A stretch of DNA of 64,000 bases from Paenibacillus macerans (GCF_900454495.1 NZ_UGSI01000002.1:248001-312000), one strand, 5' to 3'; shown: positions 16,231 to 24,727, counted from the stretch's first letter. Program-made: numbers and translations. The notes: a model not told the origin generated them from the letters alone.

Positions 16231-16314
16231 AAGTTGAACTAAAGAAAAGAGCGGAGAGAGGCAAAAGCGGGAAATGATTCTGAAGAAACGGCCGCAAAAT
16301 TATTAGTTCAACTT
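16231..16314 (+). promoter_or_regulatory. Long-spaced inverted repeat between nadR and nrtR
   Basis: AAGTTGAACTAA (16231-16242) and TTAGTTCAACTT (16303-16314) are perfect 12-bp complements 60 bp apart, filling the only sizeable gap in the cluster. They could be two operators for a looping regulator such as NrtR, or a long hairpin in the transcript. Confidence 0.5.
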
Positions 16315-16351
16315 ATATTAGAACAAAAAAAGGCGGGTGGAGTTAGTGGAT

Positions 16352-17239
16352 ATGTTGGATCGCAACGGACTGACGGAAAGCGAATTTTTGCGGCGGTATT
16401 CGCCGGGGGATTACGAACGGCCCTCGGTGGCCGCGGACACGGTAATTTTCACCGTGACGGACGCGGATGCGGACAGTTACCGCAAGCTTCCGGAGAAGGA
16501 GCTGAGAGTACTGCTCATTCGGCGGGGCGGGCATCCCTTTCTGGGCCAATGGGCGCTGCCGGGCGGTTTTGTCCGGCCGGATGAAACGACGGAGCAAGCC
16601 GCGGCGCGGGAGCTGCGGGAGGAGACCGGCGTAGAAGACGTTTACCTGGAGCAGCTGTACACGTTCAGCGACGTGGGGCGCGATCCCCGCACCTGGGTAA
16701 TGAGCTGCAGTTATATGGCGCTGGTGGACAGCGGCCAATTGCAGCTGCAGGCGGGGGACGACGCTGACGCTGCCGCCTGGTTCAAGGTATCCTACCGGCT
16801 GCTGCGGGAGCGGAAGGAACTGATCGACGGCGGTTTCATCAAGGCGCTGCAGTATGAGCTTCGGCTCAGCTCCGGCGAGATTGAACTGGCCGCGGTTGTG
16901 GAGCGGACGGTGACCGCGAAGCCGGCTTCGACGGCTACATCATATTCCATCGTGTCCAACGACGGACTGGCTTTTGATCATGCGAAGATTATCGCCTATG
17001 CTATTGAGCGCTTGCGGGGAAAGGTGAATTACACGGATATCGCGCTTCATTTGATGCCGAAGCTGTTTACTTTAACGGAGCTGCAGCAGGTGTACGAGGT
17101 AATTTTGGATAAAGAGCTGCTGAAGGCGGCCTTCCGGCGCAAAGTGGCCGACCTTGTCACGGAAACGGATCATTACACGGAAAATGCGGGCCACCGGCCA
17201 TCGCGTTTATATCGAAGAAACATGGAGGATTACCGATGA
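16352..17239 (+). CDS. nrtR: NrtR-type Nudix-related transcriptional regulator
   Basis: A 295-residue protein with an N-terminal Nudix domain and a C-terminal winged helix (residues about 210-290, ending GHRPSRLYRR), the layout of NrtR regulators of NAD metabolism. The Nudix box is intact: G, five residues, E, seven residues, then RELREETGV. Hydrolase activity on ADP-ribose may therefore remain. In the family, binding of ADP-ribose releases the repressor from DNA. GGTGGAG (16336-16342) fits the ATG at 16352 best; GTG at 16346 or 16337 are alternatives. The stop overlaps the NADAR start. Confidence 0.85.
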   Translation: MLDRNGLTESEFLRRYSPGDYERPSVAADTVIFTVTDADADSYRKLPEKELRVLLIRRGGHPFLGQWALPGGFVRPDETTEQAAARELREETGVEDVYLEQLYTFSDVGRDPRTWVMSCSYMALVDSGQLQLQAGDDADAAAWFKVSYRLLRERKELIDGGFIKALQYELRLSSGEIELAAVVERTVTAKPASTATSYSIVSNDGLAFDHAKIIAYAIERLRGKVNYTDIALHLMPKLFTLTELQQVYEVILDKELLKAAFRRKVADLVTETDHYTENAGHRPSRLYRRNMEDYR

Positions 17240-17802
17240 TTTACGGAATTGAAGAATTGCGAAAAGCTTACGTGGCCGGAAAAACGTTCAAGTTCGTGTT
17301 TTTCTGGGGGCATACGCCGCCCAAAGACGGAAGCGTGGATAAGAGCTGCTTCAGCCAGTGGTGGATGAGTCCGTTCACTGTAGAGGGGACGGAGTACTCC
17401 TGCGCAGAGCAGTTTATGATGGCGGAAAAGGCCCGGCTGTTCGGGGATGATGAGATGCTGGCGGCGATCATGCAGGCGAAACATCCCAAGGAAATGAAAG
17501 CGTACGGGCGCGCGGTCCGAAACTTTGACAAGGATGTCTGGGACAGAGAGTGCTACGGTATCGTCAAGCGGGCCAGCTTGGCGAAATTTTCACAGAATTC
17601 GCAACTGGGGGATTACCTGAAATCAACGAAAAACCGCATTCTGGTGGAAGCCAGCCCGCGGGACCGCATTTGGGGGATCGGCATGGGCCAGTCCAACCCG
17701 GATGTGGAGAATCCGCTGAAATGGCGGGGCAAAAACCTGCTGGGGTTCGCACTGACCGAAGCGCGGGACGAAATGCTGAGAGAAGAAGGGGATAAACTAT
17801 GA
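17236..17802 (+). CDS. NADAR-domain protein (YbiA-like N-glycosidase)
   Basis: A 188-residue single-domain NADAR protein with FFWGHTPP, FSQWW, SCAEQFMMAEKA, FDKDVWD and the C-terminal NLLGFALTEARD region typical of the family. Known members cleave N-glycosidic bonds of riboflavin intermediates or remove ADP-ribose from guanine in DNA. Overlapping start and stop codons tie it to nrtR before and PARG after. That placement favours ADP-ribose removal or recycling over riboflavin metabolism; the substrate is inferred. Confidence 0.85.
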   Translation: MIYGIEELRKAYVAGKTFKFVFFWGHTPPKDGSVDKSCFSQWWMSPFTVEGTEYSCAEQFMMAEKARLFGDDEMLAAIMQAKHPKEMKAYGRAVRNFDKDVWDRECYGIVKRASLAKFSQNSQLGDYLKSTKNRILVEASPRDRIWGIGMGQSNPDVENPLKWRGKNLLGFALTEARDEMLREEGDKL

Positions 17803-18626
17803 ATCGAAAAGAAATTGCCGCGGATACCTTGCGGATTCAGCGGCAAGGCTTCTATGAATTTGAAGGGCGCCGGGTTGATTTTGCCGCGGTGCAGAAGCGC
17901 TCGGAAGAGGGAAGCGAGTTGATTACTCCCGGCCAGGGGGCGGAACTGGTAAAAACTTATCGTATGCAGCCACGATCACAGCAAGCTGCGAAGTATTCCG
18001 TCGCGAACGAGGCCACCGTAAAAGCGATCCTCGATTTTGCGGCAGCGGGCCAAGACCGGGTCGGCGTGCTGAACTTCGCCAGCGCGAAAAATCCGGGCGG
18101 CGGATTTTTGAACGGCGCGATGGCCCAGGAAGAAAGTTTGGCGGCCTCCAGCGGGCTGTACGAAACGCAGCTGCGCAACGAAGGTTACTATGCCGCAAAT
18201 CGCGCCTACCGTTCCATGATGTACACGGACCATGCCATTTACTCGCCTGATGTGGTCTTCTTCCGCGATGAGCGGTTTAACCTGTTGGAACGGCCGGTTA
18301 CGGCTTCGGTCTTGACGCTGCCCGCCGTCAACTACGGGCAGGTTCTGCTCAAAGGAGAAGATCCGGAAGAAGCAAAGCGGGTGATGAAAGACCGGATGCG
18401 GCTAGCTTTGGCGATCTTCGCCAACCAAGGCGATACGCATCTCATTCTGGGCGCGTACGGCTGCGGCGTGTTCCGGAATGATCCGGTGCAGGTGGCCCGC
18501 TGGTGGCTGGAGCTGCTGGATGATGAGGGCTGGGGATCGTTGTTCGCGGAAATCCGGTTCGCGGTATTGGATAGCTCGAAAGACGGCAAATGCATCCGCG
18601 CTTTCGAGCATGCGTTTCATGACTAA
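17799..18626 (+). CDS. Bacterial-type poly(ADP-ribose) glycohydrolase (TIGR02452/DUF2263 family)
   Basis: A 275-residue macrodomain-like enzyme with the PARG signature GGG (residues 100-102), seven residues, QEE (110-112), the second Glu being the expected catalytic acid. Upstream NFASAKNP and downstream GAYGCGVFRNDP complete the ADP-ribose pocket. It should release free ADP-ribose from ADP-ribosylated targets. It is the last gene of the NAD/ADP-ribose cluster and is directly followed by an insertion sequence, so anything once downstream may have been displaced. Confidence 0.88.
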   Translation: MNRKEIAADTLRIQRQGFYEFEGRRVDFAAVQKRSEEGSELITPGQGAELVKTYRMQPRSQQAAKYSVANEATVKAILDFAAAGQDRVGVLNFASAKNPGGGFLNGAMAQEESLAASSGLYETQLRNEGYYAANRAYRSMMYTDHAIYSPDVVFFRDERFNLLERPVTASVLTLPAVNYGQVLLKGEDPEEAKRVMKDRMRLALAIFANQGDTHLILGAYGCGVFRNDPVQVARWWLELLDDEGWGSLFAEIRFAVLDSSKDGKCIRAFEHAFHD

Positions 18627-18747
18627 ATGACTAGCTATGATGAACGTAAACAAAAGACAGCCCTCCATATTGCTACATCTCGTAGGTTAAAATGGATAGT
18701 GAAAACCAAACCATTTCAGAGCTACATAGCAAAGGAGAGCTGATACT

Positions 18748-19866
18748 ATGCAGTCTACCACAAAATTCGTCGGTTTAGATGTATCCAAAGAAAAAATTTC
18801 GGTTGCTATTGCAGATGCAAGCGGTGAAACTCCTCGCTATTACGGGAGCATTCCTCACACCCCGGCGGCGCTGCGCAAGCTGATCAAAGAACTGGGACCG
18901 GCCGAAACGCTATCGTTTTGTTATGAGGCAGGTCCGACAGGTTACGAAACCTATCGCTGGATCACCTCCATGGGAGCCCATTGCGTTGTCATTGCTCCGT
19001 CGCTTATTCCCAAACGCCCTGGTGATCACGTGAAGACGGATCGACGGGACGCCGAGCAGCTTGCCCGTCTGTTTCGTGCAGGAGAATTGACTCCTGTCTA
19101 CGTCCCGGAGCGGGAAGACGAGGCTTTGCGGGAGTTGGTTCGCGCCCGGGAGGCCGCCAAAGAGGACACGCATCGGGCACGCCAGCGGATATTGAAGTTC
19201 CTGCTCCGCCATCACATCGAACCGCCGGCTACGATAAAGCGTCGTTGGACCCGGAAGTACCGTTCCTGGCTGGAGCAACTGACATTCCCTTATGAGCCCA
19301 TGCAAGTAGCCTTCGACGAGATGCTCCATACCTTAAATGAGATCGAGCAGCGGATGGGGCGTTTGGAAAAAGCCTTGGTTCAGCAAGCCACGGTCGGCTC
19401 CAAGGCAACTCTGATTCGGGTGCTTCAGTCCCTGCGTGGGATTGGACTACTGACGGCCGTCACTCTAGCTGCTGAGATCGGTTCATTTACTCGCTTCCGC
19501 TCCCCGGCCCAACTCATGGCGTATTTAGGGTTGGTTCCTCGTGAGAGTTCAACCGGCCTGAGTACTCGGCGCGGAAGTATGACCAAAGCCGGTAACGGGC
19601 GCTTGCGCCGATCCTTGGTGGAATCCGCCTGGAGCTACCGTCATCGGCCTGCGGTGAAAGGAGATCTCGCCAAGCGTTTGGATGGCATGCCGGCCGATAT
19701 ACAACTGTTGTCGTGGAAAGCGCAAGAAAGATTGCATTACAAATACCGTCATCTCATTTTTGGAAAGAACAAACACAAAAATGTGGCCGTAGGCGCGGTG
19801 GCCAGGGAGCTAACCGGGTTCATATGGGCTGTTGCTCGAACGGTGGAACAACCGGTGGCTAACTAA
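18748..19866 (+). CDS. IS110-family transposase (DEDD recombinase)
   Basis: A full-length 372-residue transposase. The N-terminal RuvC-like DEDD site is complete: Asp11 in GLDVSK, Glu60 in CYEAGPTGY, and Asp98 and Asp101 in TDRRD. A coiled-coil linker (about 120-220) leads to the C-terminal Tnp20 domain with SLRGIGLLTA, AYLGLVPRESSTG and MTKAGNGRLRRSL, which carries the family's catalytic serine. All motifs are intact, so the element may be active. An AAAGGAG site precedes the ATG. Confidence 0.92.
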   Translation: MQSTTKFVGLDVSKEKISVAIADASGETPRYYGSIPHTPAALRKLIKELGPAETLSFCYEAGPTGYETYRWITSMGAHCVVIAPSLIPKRPGDHVKTDRRDAEQLARLFRAGELTPVYVPEREDEALRELVRAREAAKEDTHRARQRILKFLLRHHIEPPATIKRRWTRKYRSWLEQLTFPYEPMQVAFDEMLHTLNEIEQRMGRLEKALVQQATVGSKATLIRVLQSLRGIGLLTAVTLAAEIGSFTRFRSPAQLMAYLGLVPRESSTGLSTRRGSMTKAGNGRLRRSLVESAWSYRHRPAVKGDLAKRLDGMPADIQLLSWKAQERLHYKYRHLIFGKNKHKNVAVGAVARELTGFIWAVARTVEQPVAN

Positions 19867-20225
19867 CGCCCCTTCCGTCCCCTTTGGGGAGACGCAGGGA
19901 GCGTTGCCCCCTGCACCCCCCACACTCGCCGTGAGGCGTTCCTCATTTCCAATGAGGAATAGGAAAAGTGTTGATTTGAACCTAACCGCTTGTCAAGAAA
20001 AGCGCTTGACAAGCTCACGCCTGAGCACGAGGCCCGGGAGCAAACGAAGGTTCCGGGAGAGAATTTGCGTCAACCGTTTGCACTAGGTGAGTAACTGAAC
20101 GTGCGCTTCTAGCTTGCAAGAGCTCTCCTTGACGAAGGCATAACATGTGGTACCAACCCACGGATAGCAGCGTGCCGACCGTCGCTCGCATTTTTGCTCT
20201 CGCGCCACGTGCTCAGGCACCTCTC
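19867..20225 (+). ncRNA. Candidate IS110-type bridge RNA in the right end
   Basis: About 360 bp of non-coding DNA between the transposase stop and the right inverted repeat is rich in potential stems. One is the 10-bp hairpin GCTTGTCAAG/CTTGACAAGC at 19988-20014; another is a G/C-rich stem near 19880-19915. IS1111-subgroup elements encode their target-guiding bridge RNA in this segment. The left end is too short (about 95 bp) for it. The RNA itself is inferred. Confidence 0.4.
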
Positions 20226-20281
20226 ACACGGAGGGCTTGACAAAAACGTTCATAGCAACGGTTGAAATCGGCTCGTCCCGA

Positions 20282-21412
20282 TTAGATTGTGCTGAGCCGT
20301 TCGCCGGTAAGGGCGGATTGCCGAATCGTTTCCAGCAGACGGTGCAGGCGGGCGGCCTCATGAAAGCCGGGGGCCTGAAACGTCCCCTGGCGGATATCCT
20401 CTGCCAGCAACCGGTGAGCCTTCAGAACTTGATTCACGGTTACTGAACCATCTTCGGTCTCATCGTACACCCTTTGGAGAGTCTCGTGATCTCCGTAACT
20501 CCCAAGGTGTCCTAACGGATACAGCGCCTGCTCGACCACCAATCCCCCGAACTGAACATGACCTTGGGACTGGGGCTGGGAAATGCGAATGACCCCTTTC
20601 TCCCCTTGAATCTCCAATTCAAATTTGGGATAGGTGCCGCCCTGAATATGGACCGATACTGATGCCCCGCTTTCGAGCATGCCGTGAACCATGATTTGAT
20701 CGGCCGTATCTTTCGGCACGGTTTCTCCGGTTCCCAGCACCTTAGCCTCTGAATAATTGCTGTTCATGGTTGCGTAAACTTCTTTCAAATCTCCCAGCAC
20801 AAAGCTAAGCGCGTCAAGCGAGTGTCCCCCGTTAATCGATAGCAAGGTAGCCCCGTACTTTTCCTCGAGCAGATAGATGGCGTTCTGTTCCGTAAACCCT
20901 CCCTTGCCCGGGGTGGATACCGCCATGGAGGCGGATAACACCCGGCCGATGTCTCCGCGCGAAATGCGGTTCTTCGCATCCAGCAGCGCAGGCGACTGTC
21001 TAGCTTGCAAGCCGACCGCATGATGAATCCCTTTTTGGGAAGCCAGCTCCGCCAGTTCCTCCGCCTCTTCCGATGTGACGGCAAGCGGCCATTCGCTGTA
21101 CACATGTTTTCCTGCGGCGATGGCCTCCTTGATCATTTCGTAATGATGGGGAACCTTGACGCTGACGACCACCAAATCCACATTTTCGGACCGCACCAGT
21201 TCCCGATAGTCGTCGAAAGTCTGGGTGACACCCAGTGCAGCGGCACTCTCCTTGGCGGATGCCATATTCGAGGTGGCAATGGCGGTAATTTCATGGCATG
21301 TGCTTTGGGTAAGGGCCGGAATATGAGTCCGGCTGGCCCATTGATTGTTTAACGACCCTCCGATGATCCCAGTGCGTATTTTTGCTGAACCTGCTGAACC
21401 CAGCGTTTTCAT
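20282..21412 (-). CDS. Gfo/Idh/MocA-family oxidoreductase
   Basis: A 376-residue NAD(P)-dependent oxidoreductase: an N-terminal Rossmann domain starting RTGIIGGSLNN and a C-terminal alpha/beta substrate domain. The VYSEWPLA element replaces the usual EKP-type motif, so the catalytic Lys seems absent, while NGGHSLDAL keeps the H-x-x-D-like element. The ATG at 21412 is 13 bases from GGAG, a long spacing. It is divergent from a LysR gene and likely controlled by it. The substrate, perhaps a sugar or inositol derivative, is unknown. Confidence 0.8.
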   Translation of the reverse strand: MKTLGSAGSAKIRTGIIGGSLNNQWASRTHIPALTQSTCHEITAIATSNMASAKESAAALGVTQTFDDYRELVRSENVDLVVVSVKVPHHYEMIKEAIAAGKHVYSEWPLAVTSEEAEELAELASQKGIHHAVGLQARQSPALLDAKNRISRGDIGRVLSASMAVSTPGKGGFTEQNAIYLLEEKYGATLLSINGGHSLDALSFVLGDLKEVYATMNSNYSEAKVLGTGETVPKDTADQIMVHGMLESGASVSVHIQGGTYPKFELEIQGEKGVIRISQPQSQGHVQFGGLVVEQALYPLGHLGSYGDHETLQRVYDETEDGSVTVNQVLKAHRLLAEDIRQGTFQAPGFHEAARLHRLLETIRQSALTGERLSTI

Positions 21413-21482
21413 GTCTAACTTATATCTCCTTCCGTCTTTATGATCCTTTGCCGTTTCAGTATACTGGGATTGAGCCATCACG

Positions 21483-21498
21483 AATAATGCATGTTATT
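21483..21498. promoter_or_regulatory. Palindrome in the divergent LysR promoter region
   Basis: AATAATGCATGTTATT is a near-perfect palindrome midway between the two divergent starts, the usual place for a LysR-type operator. Confidence 0.5.
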
Positions 21499-21537
21499 AA
21501 TGGAGTCATCATCTTTTTTGATACCTTGGAGGTCCGT

Positions 21538-22383
21538 ATGGATATCGACAATATGAAAGCTTACGTTACCGTCGCCGAATTAAAAAGCCTGTCTGCCGCA
21601 GCCATCAAAATGAACCATCTGCAGTCCAACATGACGGCCAAGATCAAAAAAATCGAAGCCCATTACGGGCAGCAGCTGTTCATTCGGAGTGCCAAAGGCA
21701 TGGAGCTGACGTCGGAGGGACGGAAGCTGTACCGCCAGTACAAAAAAATGCTCGTTTTATGGGAAGAGACCGAGCTGGATATGAGCCGGAGGGAGATGAA
21801 GCTCAGGCTGGGCACTATGCAATCCGTCTTCGGCAAAGATCTCACGGACGCCCTGACCCGCTTATATGAGAGCCACGCCGATTTATCCGTAACGCTAAAG
21901 ACCGGGACCACGCTGTCGATGGAGCACGAATTGATCCAAGGCAACATCGATTTGGCCTTCACCATTGGCAAGGCCGATTCGCCGCAGCTGAGTTACAAAA
22001 AGCTGGGGACGGAGGAGATGGTGCTCATCGGCAAAAGGTTCGCCAGCGGGCTGAGCCTGGAGAGCTGTCTGCACGGGGAGAACTGGATCATTTTGACCCG
22101 GGACTGCTTGTACGCAGCGATTCTGGAACGGCTGTATGCCGAGCTTGACCTTGAAAAAGGGGAAGTCACGGAAGTTGGGATCCTGGATACCCTCCTTCAG
22201 CTGACCTCCCTTGGCATGGGCATCTCCTTGATGTCCAAGAATATCGTGATGCAGCACGGATTTTCGGCATATACCCAGCTTCCCGAACCGTTCCGCTATG
22301 TGGACAAGTATTTGGTTACCCGCGCGGGGTATGAGTTGTCTCCCCTGGAAAAAAGCTTCGTGGAAACGAGCCACTTCCTATAA
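21538..22383 (+). CDS. LysR-family transcriptional regulator
   Basis: A 281-residue LysR protein. The helix-turn-helix lies at residues 1-60 (MDIDNMKAYVTVAELKSLSAAAI start, SNMTAKIKKIEAHYG recognition helix). The effector domain follows. TTGGAGG precedes the ATG at 21538; longer in-frame starts run into the divergent promoter. It most likely regulates the Gfo/Idh oxidoreductase gene transcribed away from it. The ligand is unknown. Confidence 0.88.
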   Translation: MDIDNMKAYVTVAELKSLSAAAIKMNHLQSNMTAKIKKIEAHYGQQLFIRSAKGMELTSEGRKLYRQYKKMLVLWEETELDMSRREMKLRLGTMQSVFGKDLTDALTRLYESHADLSVTLKTGTTLSMEHELIQGNIDLAFTIGKADSPQLSYKKLGTEEMVLIGKRFASGLSLESCLHGENWIILTRDCLYAAILERLYAELDLEKGEVTEVGILDTLLQLTSLGMGISLMSKNIVMQHGFSAYTQLPEPFRYVDKYLVTRAGYELSPLEKSFVETSHFL

Positions 22384-22424
22384 AAGCAAGGATTGATTTT
22401 CTGGACGATGGGATTTCCCGCCGC

Positions 22425-23939
22425 CTATCCCCGATTTTTCCGCAGCTGCAGCTGTTTGTGAATGCGCTGGGCTTCCAGGAAACCCGAGGTGGCCGCCCCC
22501 TGGAAACCCCCGCCGGGCTGGGTCCAGGCCCCGACCAGAGACAGGCCGGCAAAAGGGGTTTTCCGCGGGGTGCGCTTGATGCCGGATTGGTTGACGGTTT
22601 GCGCAAAACCGTAAACGGCGCCGCGCGGATTTTTCGTGTAACGCTCCATGGTGCGCGGCGTGCCGAGCTCCAGCAAGGCGATACGTTCCTTTATGCCGGG
22701 ATAGCTGCTTTCCAGACGCTGCAGGAGAATATCGGTGACCTCTTGCTTTTTCCGCGTGTAGGCTTCGCCCCGCTCCGGCCAGTTGCCGATATCATCGATC
22801 AAGGTAACGGCCAGCACGCCGCGGTCGCTGCGGTTTAAGGCGGGATCCATTTTGTTGTAGTTGGTTAATCCCAAATTGGCGGCGGCATATTTTCCTTGGA
22901 TCGCGTTATCGTAATCGGCCTGATGATCCGTTTCCTCCGCCAAAAGAAGGTCTTCTTCCACGATGCCGAGTTCTTCCGGAGGGCAGGAAAGCCCGATATA
23001 AAGCTGCGTCAGCGATGGGCCGATTTCGTGCTCTACAAGGCGCTTTCGATATTTCTCGGCCCGTGGATGGTGATGGATCAACGGCCCCAGCGTATGCTCG
23101 GGGCTGGCGTTGGAAACGACCCAGTCGGCCGTGAATTCCAGCCCTTTTTGGGTGCGGATTCCGCGGGCTTTTTTTTCGTGAATCAGGATTTCGGTTACTT
23201 CCTGCCGCAGATGCACCTTGCCTCCGTTTTGTTCGATCACATAGACGAGCGCATCGGATAATGCCTGGGCGCCGCCTTGAATGTAGTAAGTGCCTTCGAA
23301 ATGATACCCCAGCCAGGGAATGAAAAAATAAAGCGCGGAAAGCCGCTGCGGCGGCAGCCCGTAATAAGGCCAGAGGACGGTAAAAAAGCTCATGAACTCC
23401 GCGGACTTCACATACCGCTCGATCACCTGCGCGGTGGTTAATTTGGACCATTGGACCAGCGTCGGACATTTGGCCCAAAAGCCCAAGGCTTTTATCCAGC
23501 CGGCAATGCCGGGATCGTTCAGGAACTTCATTTCTGCGGAAAGCCGGCGGATTGCATCAAACAAGCGGGCAATCCCCTCCTTCTCCTCCGGAAAACGCCG
23601 CTGAAGCAGCGCCAGATACGCGCCGGCGTCTTGGGGGATGTCGAACTTTTCGCCTTTCCAGCGGATCGAATAAGGATGTTCTTTGGGCAGAGGTTGAATG
23701 TATTGCATCACCCCGCTCGCCTGCAAAATTTGATAAAAACCCTGTCCCTGGCCCAGCGCGCCGACCCCGTGCAAAGCCGCGTCAAAGGTGTATCCCTTGC
23801 GCTGGAAATTGGTGGCATATCCTCCGGGCAAATAATGCTGATCGAACACGCCGACTTTATAACCCAGGGCGGACAGTCTCGCCCCGCAGGTTAATCCCCC
23901 GATCCCTGCGCCTACGATAACCACATCGTAATGATTCAT
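22425..23939 (-). CDS. CrtI/phytoene-desaturase-like FAD oxidoreductase
   Basis: A 504-residue flavoprotein. The N-terminus has the FAD dinucleotide-binding motif VVIVGAGIGGLTCGARL and the following DQHYLPGGYATNF segment typical of phytoene desaturase and retinol saturase-like enzymes. A C-terminal GAWTQPGGGFQGAATSGFLEA completes the FAD site. No carotenoid genes adjoin it, so the substrate may be another polyene or lipid. AAAAGGGGATGG precedes the ATG. A perfect TetR-type operator lies 45 bp upstream, so it is probably repressed until an inducer is present. Confidence 0.82.
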   Translation of the reverse strand: MNHYDVVIVGAGIGGLTCGARLSALGYKVGVFDQHYLPGGYATNFQRKGYTFDAALHGVGALGQGQGFYQILQASGVMQYIQPLPKEHPYSIRWKGEKFDIPQDAGAYLALLQRRFPEEKEGIARLFDAIRRLSAEMKFLNDPGIAGWIKALGFWAKCPTLVQWSKLTTAQVIERYVKSAEFMSFFTVLWPYYGLPPQRLSALYFFIPWLGYHFEGTYYIQGGAQALSDALVYVIEQNGGKVHLRQEVTEILIHEKKARGIRTQKGLEFTADWVVSNASPEHTLGPLIHHHPRAEKYRKRLVEHEIGPSLTQLYIGLSCPPEELGIVEEDLLLAEETDHQADYDNAIQGKYAAANLGLTNYNKMDPALNRSDRGVLAVTLIDDIGNWPERGEAYTRKKQEVTDILLQRLESSYPGIKERIALLELGTPRTMERYTKNPRGAVYGFAQTVNQSGIKRTPRKTPFAGLSLVGAWTQPGGGFQGAATSGFLEAQRIHKQLQLRKNRG

Positions 23940-23984
23940 AGTCCCATCCCCTTTTATATTGATTCATCCCGTACAATGGATAAT

Positions 23985-24015
23985 CTTAAAAACAAACCAT
24001 CGGTTTGTTTTTAAG
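23985..24015 (-). promoter_or_regulatory. Perfect 31-bp TetR-type operator
   Basis: Two 14-bp arms, CTTAAAAACAAACC and GGTTTGTTTTTAAG, flank ATC with no mismatch. The site lies in the promoter region of the CrtI-like gene. Its core ACAAACC-N3-GGTTTGT closely matches the site before the TetR gene at 60271. Confidence 0.75.
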
Positions 24016-24123
24016 GTAACGTATTCCTTCCGATGAGTGTCAAGATAAAATATGTATAGTCGCGAAACGTCAAAACCATGCTGGTATCAAGCTGAAAGGC
24101 TGAGCGGGGATTCAGCACCAAAA

Positions 24124-24324
24124 AATAAGAGCAATAAGTGTCGTTATTCCCGCGATATCAGTCCATTTGAGAGAAATAGAAGCAATTTATGTCGCTATTT
24201 TCCACGGTCGCCAGGAAATGACCGCGTTCCTGACCATTCATAGGAAAATAAGTACATGAAAGGCTGCTATTGGGGGTGAACATACCCGGGTTCAGCATAT
24301 AAGCACATGAAATGTCGCTATTTT
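24124..24324. repeat. Four-unit intergenic repeat locus B1
   Basis: Four related AT-rich units (AATA-G-rich head, TGTCGCTATTTT-like tail) end at 24148, 24201, 24271 and 24324, that is 53, 70 and 53 bp apart. Locus B2 at 54203-54406 is an inverted copy with the same spacing; over 24124-24201 the two are similar at nearly every base. Each unit is itself quasi-palindromic. Confidence 0.8.
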
Positions 24325-24690
24325 GCAGGCTGACGTTACCCGACGGGTAGCTGGCGCAGCCTGGGAGCGGCCTGGCGCTGCATGCAGCTGCATGGCGCAA
24401 CCCGATGCTGCCCGGGGGAACCCGGAGCCGGCGCAACCTGGCGTATCCCGGCCCAACGGGCTGCCGGATGCAGCCCGACGCTGCGTGGCGGAACCGGGAG
24501 TTGCCCGGGCAACTTGGAGAAGCCCGGCGCAACCTGGTGCAACCCGGCCCAACCCGGGCTGCCCGAAGCAGCCCGACAATGCATGGGGGAACCTGGCCCA
24601 ACCCGGCGCTCCCGACGCTATCGGCGCAGCCTGACCGTTCCCGTTCCGTTCCGGTAACCAGCCGCGTCATGCACCGTTTTCCAGGTTGAA
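24325..24690. repeat. G+C-rich low-complexity region
   Basis: About 365 bp built from loosely repeated blocks such as CCCGGCGCAACCTGG, GCCCGACGCTGC and CCCGGGCAACTTGG. Stop codons are rare on both strands, giving several overlapping open frames with repetitive Pro/Ala/Gly/Arg products and no ribosome binding sites. It directly abuts repeat locus B1. I read it as decayed tandem repeat, not a gene. Confidence 0.7.
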
Positions 24691-24727
24691 CGCCCAAAAA
24701 TCCCCTCCAAATAATTTGAAGGGGATT
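24691..24727 (-). terminator. Terminator of the spermidine operon
   Basis: AATCCCCT (24699-24706) pairs with AGGGGATT (24720-24727). On the minus strand the stem is followed by TTTTTGGG, fitting the end of the decarboxylase transcript. Confidence 0.8.

Larger units (their letters stand above)
18652..20240 (+). mobile_element. IS110-family insertion sequence, IS1111-like subgroup
   Basis: The element contains one intact DEDD transposase gene and a long 3' non-coding segment. Short subterminal inverted repeats are visible: AGCCCTCCATAT (18659-18670) and the complement of 20226-20237 (AGCCCTCCGTGT) match at 10 of 12 positions. No target duplication is seen, as expected for this family. Subterminal repeats and a long right end are features of the IS1111 subgroup. 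Ends are approximate. Confidence 0.7.

Noticed and set aside
17236..18626. DarT-DarG toxin-antitoxin system
   Set aside because: NADAR and PARG could reverse ADP-ribosylation, but no DarT-like transferase gene is in the window.
19832..20086. 84-codon frame overlapping the end of the IS transposase gene
   Set aside because: It starts inside the transposase gene in another frame and covers the structured non-coding right end.
24158..24697. Several overlapping open frames of 80-180 codons on both strands
   Set aside because: They come from G+C-rich low-complexity DNA with few stop codons. The products are repetitive and have no ribosome binding sites or domain features.
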